Assembly (NCBI GenBank): GCA_965153455.1
Contig: OZ234499.1
Location: 6,644,515 to 6,708,514, forward strand
DNA from: Sphagnum compactum
Taxonomy: Eukaryota > Bryophyta > Sphagnopsida > Sphagnales
Reading direction: 5' to 3'
DNA length: 64,000 nucleotides
The notes under the pieces were generated by a model. The model was not told where the DNA came from, searched no databases, and saw nothing but the letters and a program-made list of their open reading frames with translations. Below, piece after piece: positions 24,946 to 35,470 of this stretch (its first letter is position 1; each line of letters opens with the position of its first letter). Position numbers and translations under genes: made by a program.

Positions 24946-25299
24946 CATGGGAGAACTTGTTCCTTGGGGCAACTTAGACCTTTTTCCTTTGAAGAAGTTG
25001 CTCATTGGGGGAAATTTTTTCGCAAGGCAACTTAATCATTTTATCCATGGGGAACATGGTTTGGGCTACCATTGTTTCCTCCCAAAAGTCCATTTCTCCT
25101 TAGGGCATCTAATTTGAAGAAGTTTATGGAAAGGTTTTTTTTTTTCCCATCCATTTTGTTCAAGGAAGAAGAAAGAATTTGAAAAAAAATCAAACCTCAA
25201 AACCCATTGGTTGAAGGGGGAAATCTAACCATTGGATCATTTTTTTCCTTTGGAAATGTTGTGTAGGAAAGACAATTATAATGTTAATCATAGCTCGAG

Positions 25300-26280
25300 T
25301 ATAATAAAAAAATCTCTTTTTTTTTTCTTGTTGGGCATTGTCCTATAATTATATTAATATCAATGGTGCATTTAATTCATTGTTCTTGTTTAGTGTTTGT
25401 CATTTATAAATGGGTGTATTAGCCCATGTGGTAGGCATAAATTTTACATTATAATTGTTTTCTACCTATTTAAATAGAATAGAAATTATATTTTCACTAG
25501 TACTTTCAACACATATTGTATGTTGTTTCCATTCATTCAATTATATTTGGAGATTGTATTTGCACAAATTTCTTATTATAATTATTGTTTCCTTATTTCC
25601 CAGATTCTGCATTATTTTTAATAATCAAAATATGTGATTAGGGTTTCATGATTCATTTAAAAAACACAACAATTTCAGAGTAGACTCATTATTTCCTCAT
25701 TAATATTCTATTGTTTTTTTTACTTAAAGTTGAGCATATCAAACATCTTTAGTATAAACTGTATAAATCTAAAATGAAAAACAAGAAAATCTATGGTTCA
25801 CAACCCAAGAGAACTATAAACTACCTAATGTGTCTTTATTATATTTCCAACAACTCTTTAAGTCCATCTTTGTGTGTAAAAACAAAACAATCTCCCAATC
25901 TTCATTAAATTTAAAACTACATCCTAAGTTTCTCCCCTCCAAAGGTAATTTGAAAACCAAACTAACAAAATGTTTTGATCTTGTCCAACTAATCAACCAT
26001 CTTCATCCTGCCTTGTTGAATTTTTCCTATTCACCCAGTAACATTACCCTCCTTCCACTGTGGATTCCGTTCTTGAAATCCTTGCTATAGTACAAAAATT
26101 TGTTCTTCAAGTCAATGTGTTAGCCATTTGTGGCTTGATTTGCTCATCCTGAGTTGCTGATATTGTTGTTTGCACCTTAGTCTGTGCTCCTGTGGTATCT
26201 TTAGTTGCTGCACTTATTTGAAAAATTGAAACCTTAGGAAATGTATGTTGTATCGTGTTGTATTTCGTCAGATATATGCT
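25300..26280. other. AT-rich DNA, no supported gene
   Basis: T-rich sequence with short frames only. A 3' LTR of the decayed gypsy element might be expected here, but no repeat partner was found upstream. Confidence 0.4.
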
Positions 26281-26284
26281 CACC

Positions 26285-27260
26285 ACTTAACTATGCTTCC
26301 AATTGGCTCCCTTTATTCACCAATGTCATTAACTATTAACTTTGTTCCTTGTATAAAAAATTTATATACTTGTTCCTCAACCTCTTCATTTTGAGGATCT
26401 TGTTGTCCTTCTTTAAGATCTTGTGGTTCATGTTCTTGTTGTTGAAATGTTGTTTCATTATACTTAGCTCCATTTGAAAAATCTGTGGTACTTAAGGCTA
26501 CGGTAGCTGTTGTTGATTTATCTGTGGTTGTATTGCCTATACATCCATTGTAACATTTTCATGAACCTCCATATGTGCATGATAATCATAGAAATAATCT
26601 ATTTCATCACATTGCGTCTATTGGTGTTGTGGTTGAATTGTTGTTGCCAACTATGGTGATCTATTCCTTTCTTGTTTCATTTGTTGTAGTTGCTCCTTCT
26701 TTTGTTGTTCCTATACTAAGTTGTTTTCCTTCTATGGTTTAGAAGGAATATGGCATGTAACCACCCTCAGGGCTATGACTCCAAGTTGTCTTGCATTCCC
26801 TTGCATAAATTTTTGCAATCTAATGTCTTCCCCTGACTTCCTTCTCTGCTCCGATGCTTCTCCAATCTCATATCTATTTTTTCTTTTCTCCATGGTCCTT
26901 GGAAAGCCTCTTGTTGCTCTTCTCTTGTTATCCAAAACATGTTGTAGCTCTTCCTTGGTGTTTTTAATTTCTTTTGGGTTTCTACTATTTTCTTTTCTAT
27001 AACCCCACAATCTTTTTGAAACATGTATCTGAATAACCTCTCCAAAACTAATGTTGAATGACAAGTTTCTTTTTTGCCCTTTGTTTCCCATCCACTTGCA
27101 TTTTTTTCTCACTTTGCAACTCTTTACGCTTCTTTTTCATGTGTTATTTTCTGCAATCTTTCAAGTGTTCTCTCCTATATTTCCATGTCTAGAAGCAATT
27201 AACATCCATGAATGGTCCAAATGTATTGTTATATTCTTCATCCATATGCCATCATAGCCA
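26285..27260 (-). pseudogene. Decayed Q/E/K-rich reading frame next to gypsy integrase
   Basis: On the minus strand, open stretches with coding-like composition alternate with stops. One is lysine/arginine-rich and helical-looking (about 27,112-26,732). The next, ending near 26,300, is rich in Gln and Glu (for example QQQEHEPQDLKEG). It lies on the 3' side of the integrase remnant on the same strand, so it is most simply an extra frame of that retroelement. No domain recognised; it could instead be a gag-like region of another element. Confidence 0.35.
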
Positions 27261-27465
27261 CATGTCCATCATCCCTTGTTTTGTTTACCATGTGTATTGA
27301 GGTCTATTTATAAGTCCTTTTAGTGCTAAAAAACAAGTGTTACAATGTTAAATGAGTGTTTTTGACAGCTTTTTATTCATAAGATATTTTTCAATTTAAT
27401 TCACATATTCCAATGATATATTATGAACTTACTATATTAAAAAATCTAATACTTTCAACACTAAA

Positions 27466-28272
27466 TTAAATACCACTTATAAACGTGAAATCTAAGCAAA
27501 CGTTACACTTGTTGTGGCTCTTTTTAATGTGACTACACCTAGTTAACCAATTGAATAAGTCAATCAATTCTTTTGTGGTCATGATTGTTAGGTTATCTTC
27601 CCCCATGTGTGGTTGATGTGACGTTACTTCATCATCTACATCTTCATATGTTTTATTGTCATGTTTGATTTTTTTCCATGATTGATCCATTGTTTGTGGT
27701 TCTTCCCAATAGATTGGTGTCTATAAAATCTTGTACCTCATATTGAATAAATTTGTATAGTTTCAATTTGTTAATATTAACCAACACATGATTTGGTTCA
27801 AAATTAATGAGTGTCATTAACAATATTGTATTATTAGGCAACACATACTATAATCTATACATTCCAAACCATTTTTTAGTGAACTTCCCAAGATGTGATT
27901 TACTCCCCTTTGGAAACCATAGAACAAAATCAATGAATTTGAACTATTTTTCTATATACTTCTATTGACTCCACAAAGCCCTATTCCGCTACTATGTTCC
28001 TAATTTCACCTCAAATTGCAATTTGTCTTCTTGTAACTTCTTTAGTTCTAAGACTTTAATTGTTAAAGCTCTCACAAGATTCCTTTCTCTATGGACACTA
28101 CCAATTACTAGCACTATATACTGTTCAGGCATTAAAGGATGCAATCCATAAACAAGTTGGTATGGTGCGTATCCTACAGTTACTTTGTATGATGTTTTGT
28201 ATGAAAACAAGATTGTTGGTAAATGTTCATCCTAATCTATTTTATTATCACTAACCAACTTAATTAATAACC
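27466..28272 (-). pseudogene. Ty3/gypsy integrase C-terminal part, decayed
   Basis: Frames on the minus strand contain YKVTVGYAPYQLVYGLHPL, the conserved segment after the integrase core, and then LVNINKLKLYKFIQ, the usual end of gypsy polyproteins. Several stops and frame changes separate them. The upstream half of the same integrase lies at 30,173-30,640. The two are separated by a 1.9-kb CACTA-type insertion. Confidence 0.7.
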
Positions 28273-30172
28273 ATTAGAAGAAATTTGGAAATTAATGATT
28301 ACCATTTTAATCACAAATGACAAAACTTTAGTCATAAATGACATACGAGTACAAAGTCACCTTGGACAAGTGGCAAAAGACATTAGTCGCAAAATGAGTC
28401 ATACGTGGCACATGTAATTATACCCATAGTTGCATACCAATTGTGATTGTAAGAATATTTCAGCTAATCTATAGTTGTATGGTTATGTGACTACAAAAAA
28501 TATTGGGCATAATAAAAATTTAAAAATTATTAAATATAATTTTGAATCACATATATTAAATTATTTATTTATATATTTATAAAAAATATAAAAAATAAAT
28601 TATTATCATTATTTATTTCATAATTTATTCATCATATGAATTATTGACATGTGTCATTACCTAAGTTAGGCTAATAACCTAATTTAAGTAGCTAGGTAGG
28701 CCACTTAGTTTAGGTACCTAAGTGGGCTTACATAAGCACCTAGGTTAAGTAATCTAAGTATATAAGGTATATATGGTCAACATACTATTTTTGACCACAA
28801 CCATGTCATTTGTGGGGCTTGATCCTTAGACTTCAAGGATGGAGACCAACACCTTACCAACAAACCACTTCACTTGGTGCAAATACAAAGTAAGATGTAT
28901 TTTATTTAGCCCATACTTGATTTTAAACATTGCACAAACATCAACTTTGACATTCTTATCTTTTTTATATTTGTCCGAATGGAAAAAACTATAAGTTCAT
29001 TCTTAAAGTAATTTGAATATTTTACATGATTAAATTTTTTCTTTCAAAAATGTAATTATTTAACAAAAAAAATTTATAGAATTTTGTTAAATCAACTAAC
29101 ACTTAGATCACGATTCATCGGAAAAACAAATTCAAGCACAATTTATGACTTATAAATGGAAAATATTTTATGGCTGATTTTTAATAATACAAACCTAAAT
29201 AATACATCTCCCATATTTTAATCATTCATTTGATTAAGTAACATATTATATAATATGCTTATAATATATTGTAATTTTATTTTATTCACATATAATACTT
29301 ATGAATGGATAATATATTGATCACATTTTAGAGAAATATAAATTTTTTTAATATCACTTATATTATTTATGATGTGTATAATATTTTTCTAGATTTTATA
29401 TTTAATATAATTTCTTAAAAATTGCTCGATAATAAATGAATTTGATGGAATTTGAAGTGACAAATTTTATTTAAATTTATGATAAATTTCTTATAATGAT
29501 CAAATAAATGATATATGTCATGGACATCTTAAATCTTCATTTGATGAAAAACACATATTATACAATTATGATTATAATATGTCATAACTTACCACCGTAA
29601 TTTAATTTAGACATATAATATATCCTTTAGTCATCACATACAATATTTATAAATAGATCATAAATTTAAAAATACTTTTAAAAAATACTAATCTATGTTT
29701 TAATGTTAATAAATAATTAAAATTTCCAATAAACAATTAGACACAAGTTGATTAATAAAAAGTAATGTAATTCCAAATATGGCACATATGTTTAAATTAA
29801 ATATTACATTTTAATGGTAGAATTATTGGGCAGTAGTTGCAAAAATAGTAATGACTAATTACAAAAGCAACTAAGTTTTCGTCCATAAAAGGATGCCCTT
29901 AACATTGGATGAAAAATGTGCATTTTTTCTTTTCTTTTTCCATCCAAACATGTAATAGTTGCAACTTAAAGTCATATTTGTGACTTAATTGGTTATGTCA
30001 AAATTGTAGTCGCATACGTGATTATTTTAGTTGCATATACAATTAAGCACATTTATGACTAAAATGACACATAGGATTAACCTAACGTTAGTCATAAAAG
30101 TAGTCATTTTGGACACAACTCACATATTTAGTTGCAACCTAATGGTTAGATTGCACAAGATTTCTTCTAGTG
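28273..30172. mobile_element. CACTA-type element nested in gypsy integrase, 1,900 bp
   Basis: The left end CATTAGAAGAAATTTGG and the right end (reverse complement CACTAGAAGAAATCTTG) are inverted, with CACTA changed to CATTA on the left. The flanks AAC and AAT are consistent with a mutated 3-bp duplication. The ends match the 6.2-kb MITE (CACTAGAAGAAA). The interior has an ACATGTGTCATTACCTA stretch with CCTAGG words, a tRNA-like module (28,812-28,877) and AT-rich DNA; no coding. Joining the two flanks restores gypsy integrase order, which confirms insertion. Confidence 0.75.
28812..28877 (-). repeat. tRNA-like box A/B module
   Basis: Minus-strand TGGTTTGTTGGTAAGGTGTT resembles box A, and GATCAAGCC matches the box B consensus GWTCRANNC. 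Same position and orientation relative to the CCTAGG-rich stretch as in the 10.6-kb element. Confidence 0.5.
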
Positions 30173-30640
30173 AATGTTCCCAACACCTTGTTAGTGGATT
30201 CTACCTGACCATTCCCCTTTGGCTAATAAGTAATGGAACTAACATGTTTTAGTAAGAAATGATATGTGAAATGTTTGACAACATTGTTAATAAAATACAC
30301 ACCTTGATTTGTGACTATAGTTAGTGGACATCCAAACTTGCTAAAACTGCATTCATATAGAAATTTTGTTGTTACTATTGTAGTATTTGTCCTTAATGTT
30401 TTGCCCCACCCATTTTGTTGCATAATCTATCGCCACCAATATGTACTTGTTCCTTGTATACCATCCTACTGATTTTATTGGTCCCACAAAATCAAGTCCC
30501 CATTTCATAAATGGTTCCTCTAGAATAGATGTGATTAATTTAACCAAATTTTGTGCAGCCAACCTTCTAATGTGCTGGCACACATCACATGATTTGCAAA
30601 AACTTTTTATCATGTTTATCCATTGCATGTTACAGTATAT
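30173..30640 (-). pseudogene. Ty3/gypsy integrase N-terminal and core part, decayed
   Basis: The minus strand encodes a zinc-binding remnant ([10 protein letters not shown]), then [12 protein letters not shown] with the first catalytic aspartate and [13 protein letters not shown]. The second catalytic segment reads VTNQG, an Asn where Asp is expected. The third, PKGNGQVESTNK, keeps its Glu. There are frame changes between blocks. The element cannot encode active integrase. The remainder is at 27.5-28.3 kb. Confidence 0.75.
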
Positions 30641-31286
30641 GGTTTTAAATTTTCATTGGAATCAAAAATTGTGAGAATTGCTACAAAACTATCACTACAC
30701 CAAAACATGGAAAATATGACTACATAAGTGAATGGCATTGTAGTTTTAAACCACATATATGATTAGTCATGACTACATGATTGGTAGTCCATATGGCCTT
30801 GTTGTATTTACCACTAGTCACAAAATGGTGTAATCATAAATGTCATTTGTGATTATGTTCTCCAACACTACATGACATCTTCAATAGCCAAATTTTGATT
30901 TTAAAATATCATTTTAATTTATTTTGATTAATGTATTGTTGCCATATGGTAGCCTAGGATGAATTCAAGATTTTATTAACCACTTACAAGTTGACATTTG
31001 GCAATCTAGAACAATGAAATTATTTTTCCTACCCAATTATATGATGCCATGTGGTAATCAAATTTTTGTCAAATAATGACACTTGAGACCTAGCCTAGGC
31101 CACCTACTAGGTTAGGAGCCTTAGGCTAAGCATCTTAGGTTAAACGACCTAGCCTATATGTCAAAGTTTAAAGGGTTAAACTAGGCAACCTAACCTAAGT
31201 TTAAAAACAACCTAGTCTATGTTAACCACCGAATTTCCTAAGAAAGTTACCCACTTATAGTCCTCTATGAACCTGGTAGCATATAG

Positions 31287-31347
31287 AAGATTTGAACCTC
31301 TCACCTCCACTTTGAAGCGCCAAGTCTTTTACCATTACACCACCACA
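31287..31347 (-). repeat. tRNA-like box A/B module
   Basis: Minus-strand TGGTGTAATGGTAAAAGAC is a good box A, and GGTTCAAATC matches box B exactly. The intervening length suits a tRNA, but no complete cloverleaf is apparent. This is the best-preserved of the modules. Confidence 0.55.
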
Positions 31348-31389
31348 TTTTTTTTTACAACAAATGAAATTATCACAAACATATAAAGA

Positions 31390-32310
31390 ATAAATTATTT
31401 TAGTCTAAGTTAACCTACCTCACTTTAGGCTAAACTAGGCCACCCAATAGTCTAGCCTAAACTTCCATAGGCTATTTTAACCAAATCTAGATTTTTGTAG
31501 GCTAAACTTAAGGAACCTACTTTACCTTGGGGCTACTTAGGTTAAATTAAATTATTTAAATTTAACTTAGGTTAAACTAAGTTGTACTATGCTAAATTTG
31601 GTTAAATTATGTTATTTAAGTTAAACTTGGTTATACTAAGTTATACTTAGCTAAACTAGGTTATACCACGTTAAACTTGGTTAAAATATGTTATTTAAAT
31701 TAAACTTGTCTAAAATAGGTTATTATCTTAAACTTGGCTATTGTAGGTTATACTAAATTAAATTTAGCTAAACTAAGTTATATTAAGCTAAACTTGGCTA
31801 AAGTTATATATGTTAAACTTGGTTATATTAGGTTATAATATGTTAAAATTTGCTAAAATTGGCTAAAATTTATTAAAATATTTTTTTACATTAAATTTGG
31901 CTAAATTTAATTAAAGTATATTATTAGGTTAAATTTTGCAAAACTTGGCTTACATTGACTAAATTTGGTTAAAGTAGGTTATATAGATTAAAGTTAGTTA
32001 AATTTTATTAAACTTGATTAAAATATGTTATTTAGATTAAAGTTGGCAAAACTTGATTAAACTTGGTTAAACTAGGTTAAATTTCATTAAACTAGATTAT
32101 TTGGGTTAAATTGGGTTAAACTTGATAAGACTTGGAGACTTAAAGTAAGAAAAACTTGGTTGAACTTGGTTAAACTTGGTTAATTCAAGATATTTAGATT
32201 AAACTAAGCTAATTTTTTTCATTTTGTTTAAATTTTGTTCAACTAGGTTATCTAGACAAGATCGAAGCAAAATTAAGTATTTGCTAAATTAAATTAAACA
32301 AATATACTTT
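31390..32310. repeat. Degenerate GGTTAAACTTGGCTAAACT array
   Basis: About 0.9 kb made of words AACTTGGTTA, AACTAGGTTA and GGCTAAACTT in irregular order with about 12-bp spacing, degrading toward both ends. It takes the same place after the tRNA-like module as the GGCTATT array does in the 10.6-kb element. Confidence 0.75.
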
Positions 32311-32980
32311 AAATAAATAAAATTACTTGGATTAAATAAGGTTACTTAAACTAAATTTATAAATTTAATTTAATGAAAATTAATCTCAAAAGTTAAACTA
32401 AGGTCATTAAACTTAGAGGTTTAAATTCAATCAAAATAAATATAAAGATTAAAAAGGTTAAACCAAAGTCAAGCCTAAATTAAATGTAACCAATTTATAT
32501 TAAACCTAAACACGTGTTCATATTTATTTATTTATTTATAGTTGGTCAAACAAAATCAACTATATTCAACATGACCATTAATTTGTGTAGTTGTAATTTA
32601 TAGTCACATAATTACCTATAATCATATTTATAGTCATGTAATCCTAATAACAGTTATGATAATATTTTTTTGATAATGACTAAAATCATTATAATTGAAC
32701 AGTGGTCACAAGTTGTTTTAGTCATGAAAATCATGTTTTGACATAGTGTATATTATAAACTTTGAAATTGATAATTAAATTATGCTTATTCAATTAATTG
32801 CCCAATAAATAATTAAATAATTAATTTTTAAAAAACCCAAACCTTTTGTGGAAAGTGTTCTTGACCCGAAAACAAATTCAAGGAAAGTAATCACTACAAC
32901 ATTTTAAAAACTTTTTCAAATGTAATGAATAAGAACATCAAAGTTTCGAAAAAAAAATTTATCATCAAAGATTCAAAGTC

Positions 32981-33108
32981 TGGTTAAGGTCAAGGCTTGC
33001 CTATTCAGCCCTTGGTTAAAGTCAAGGCTTGCCTATCCAGCCCTTGGCTAAAGTCAAGGCTTGCCTATCCAGCCCTTGGCTAAAGTCAAGGCTTGCCTAT
33101 CCAGCCCT
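32981..33108. repeat. 32-bp tandem repeat, four copies
   Basis: The unit begins TGGCTAAAGTCAAGG and ends CTATCCAGCCCT. Four adjacent copies, the last two identical, the first two differing at a few bases. No spacers. Confidence 0.95.
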
Positions 33109-33109
33109 T

Positions 33110-35090
33110 TTATGACTCTTTAGTGTTGGAGAATTGACCTAGTTTGCCAATTTTGTGGCTAGAGCCTAGAGCATTTTGCAGCATATCCCCTCACACAAAG
33201 AGGGTCTTTTACCTGATTTTTGTTGATTGTTTGCTTTTGGTTTTGTCTTTGGGTTGTTGTGTCTACTTGTGTTCTCATTTGTTTTGTCCTTGATTTTTAT
33301 TTACAAGGTTTTTCTACCTAATGAGCTTGCCTAGGTAATCACTTGACAAAATGCACCATCTACAGCCTACTTTCTAGTACATAATTAGCCATGAGGGGCC
33401 ACCTTGCGCTCAAATTGGTTGTTGACTGGACATGGGTTGTAACTCAATTTAAACCCATGTGTGCCATGTTGCTTGATTGGTTGAGGTGATAAATCTCGTA
33501 CTGAGGTTGGTGGGAGAAGGCACAAGTGGTGATGCTTATAACCGACACCGCATTCGTTTCACAGGAGTGCACAACATTGGCCCAGTATTTCTACTATGAC
33601 CAGTGAGTGAGTAAGGGGGGAGCAACCGCCCGCACGCTTGACACCCCTTAATCAGTACGCAACCGGCGTTCTGGACTACGCAACCGGCTCGAGCAGCCCA
33701 GTTAGCAGAAAAAAACGAGCCGTGGGAGGGAGCACCCAATTTTTTTTCGTCCAGGAACTGGGCTGCTCGAACTGGGGTGTCTGGGATGAATGCTGTTGTC
33801 ACTGTCCACATAACCCCCTGTGCCCATGAGTGTAACTCGAGACCTATCCACCAATGGGGTCACGCCACACCACCGATTTCCATGGAGGAATCAATTATGT
33901 TCAGTAACCGGGCTCCTCTTGCCAGTTCCCTAGTCCATAATGGGCAGGGGCTTGACCATTCCATGGTAACAGTGTTTTTTTTTCTGCAAAATTTCGCCAA
34001 CTGGAGACCCCAAAAAAAAAAGCCCAGTGTTACCTCTACAAAGGATTTTTTTTGGAAATTTTCAAAAAATTCGGCATATCTTTTAGAAAACAAAGAAAAA
34101 CAAGAAAGAATTCGCCAGATTTAGACAGTGAGTCCATGTAGCTCGCCTAGATTTAGGCAGGATTCAGGAAAAACTCTACCGTCCGCCTAAGACAGTCGCC
34201 ATTTAATGCGAATTAAAGCTGGGGATGCTCGCCAGTGCGCACCTACCTGAGGAATTTGAGAAAAAAAAACCCTGAATGCATGCTATAATTTTAGGCAAGA
34301 AATATATTCATATAAGTACAAGGCAGCAACGAAAAACTGAAGAAGTAGGCTAATCGCTGAATCCATGTCCCGATGGAATGCGCGAGCGACAAGTAGGCGA
34401 CGAGTGTGAGTCCCTACGTCTGCGATTCAAAGGTTAGTTGGAGTTGCAGCCGCCCAATAAGCGATAAGCGGGTGAGAGAAGGAACCCAAAAACAAAACCC
34501 AAAATAAAATAAAAAGGAAAATATCTAATAGAGCTTCGTACGTTTAAGAAACATGTGTGCCAGAAAACCTGCTTGCCGTCTGCCACTATTGTGGCCACAT
34601 GTTGACGACGATTGCCCTTGAGCTAAGCCCCAAATTCAAGGGTTCTGTGGTTTGCTTGCTGCTGTAGTTTCAGTTTATTTTCTGTTTTATTTTTATTTTT
34701 TTGTTCCCGCTCCCCCCTCCCCTCCTCTCTTTTGTGTTCAATGTTCATTCTCTTCTTATGGTCCTTCTGTAGGTCTAGGTCCTCATGAATCTCTTTATTT
34801 ATTTATTTATTATTAATTATGAGTTCCAAGCCCAGACTTCGTTGAACTTCCATCTTCTCAATTTTGTGTGCAGAATCTTCGTGTGAAATTTTAGGGCGCA
34901 AAACTATATTACGTTGGTCGGTGGGAACTTGCATGATCTAGAAGTTAAGGAGCTGCGAGACTTGCGGTGCAATTCTCTCTTTGTTTCTGTAAATTTCTCA
35001 GGTGATTGGGAAATTTATGATGCACTAGTTGTTTTGCCAGGCGGCTGCGAAGTTTGTTTGGAGAGAGCAGGATGAGAGCGTGAGAGAGAG
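33110..35090 (+). promoter_or_regulatory. Upstream region of the 35.5-kb gene
   Basis: Less AT-rich than the transposon area, without a supported ORF. A perfect 15-bp inverted repeat (arms 33,689-33,703 and 33,756-33,770, core GAGCAGCCCAG) makes a hairpin with a 52-base loop. No transcription start was assigned. The leader probably begins somewhere between 34.7 and 35.1 kb, judged from the pyrimidine-rich tract at 34,700-34,730 and the GA repeat downstream. Confidence 0.3.
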
Positions 35091-35091
35091 C

Positions 35092-35131
<40 letters not shown>
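35092..35131. repeat. (GA)n microsatellite in probable 5' leader
   Basis: About 20 GA units. GA/CT repeats are frequent in plant 5' leaders. It lies 340 bases before the start codon of the next gene, and a possible donor (GAACGTAAGT, about 35,244) suggests a leader intron. Confidence 0.8.
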
Positions 35132-35138
<7 letters not shown>

Positions 35139-35470
35139 ATTCAGCCATAAAGAGAATCTCGCAGTTAGTCGAACTGGATTGTGCAAGTATGGTACTCGGC
35201 AACAAGTGGGTATTCAGCGAAGGAGAAGAAGAAGAAGATCAGTGAACGTAAGTGTATATACCTGGGCGACGAGTCCTTGGGTGGTTGTTGCGTAATCCAA
35301 CCGAAAAACTGGTTTTAGGTTTTGCGTTTTCACGAAGGTGTGCAAAGATTCTAGAAGGGTCTAGAAGTCGTCGACGGCTCTCTAGAGATGTGTCCACAAC
35401 GTACGTTATATATGATGATGAATTCCGCTCATTGTATGAATCTCTAGATCGGGAATATTGGCATTCCACC

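Larger units (their letters stand above)
21575..25295. mobile_element. Long foldback (MULE-like?) element split by a gypsy fragment
   Basis: The first arm (21,575-21,690, continuing at 23,160-23,440) and the second arm (24,900-25,295) are inverted copies. The tips share ACACAATATTTC, then AAGGAAAAAAA, GATCCAATG and TTCCCCC blocks at roughly four-fifths identity over about 85 bp. The inner parts share AAATGGATG, then CTAGATGTCCT and GAGCAAGTTCTT blocks. The gypsy reverse transcriptase lies exactly between the two halves of the first arm. The interior has AGGT arrays and further inverted repeats. No transposase and no clear target duplication, so the superfamily is uncertain. Long imperfect arms and possible sequence capture suggest a Mutator-like or foldback element. 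Confidence 0.6.
30693..32748. mobile_element. CACTA-type non-autonomous element, 2,056 bp
   Basis: The left end CACTACACCAAAACATGG and the right end (reverse complement CACTATGTCAAAACATGA) are inverted. TAT flanks both sides (30,690-30,692 and 32,749-32,751). The interior has CCTAGCCTAGGCCACCTAC words, a tRNA-like module (31,287-31,347), a long GGTTAAACTA array and AT-rich DNA. No transposase. It lies just upstream, in gypsy orientation, of the integrase remnant and may have inserted into the same retroelement. Confidence 0.8.

Noticed and set aside
32981-33108. Four 32-bp direct repeats that could be taken for a CRISPR array
   Set aside because: The copies are adjacent with no spacers, and the window is plant nuclear DNA. 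It is a plain minisatellite.
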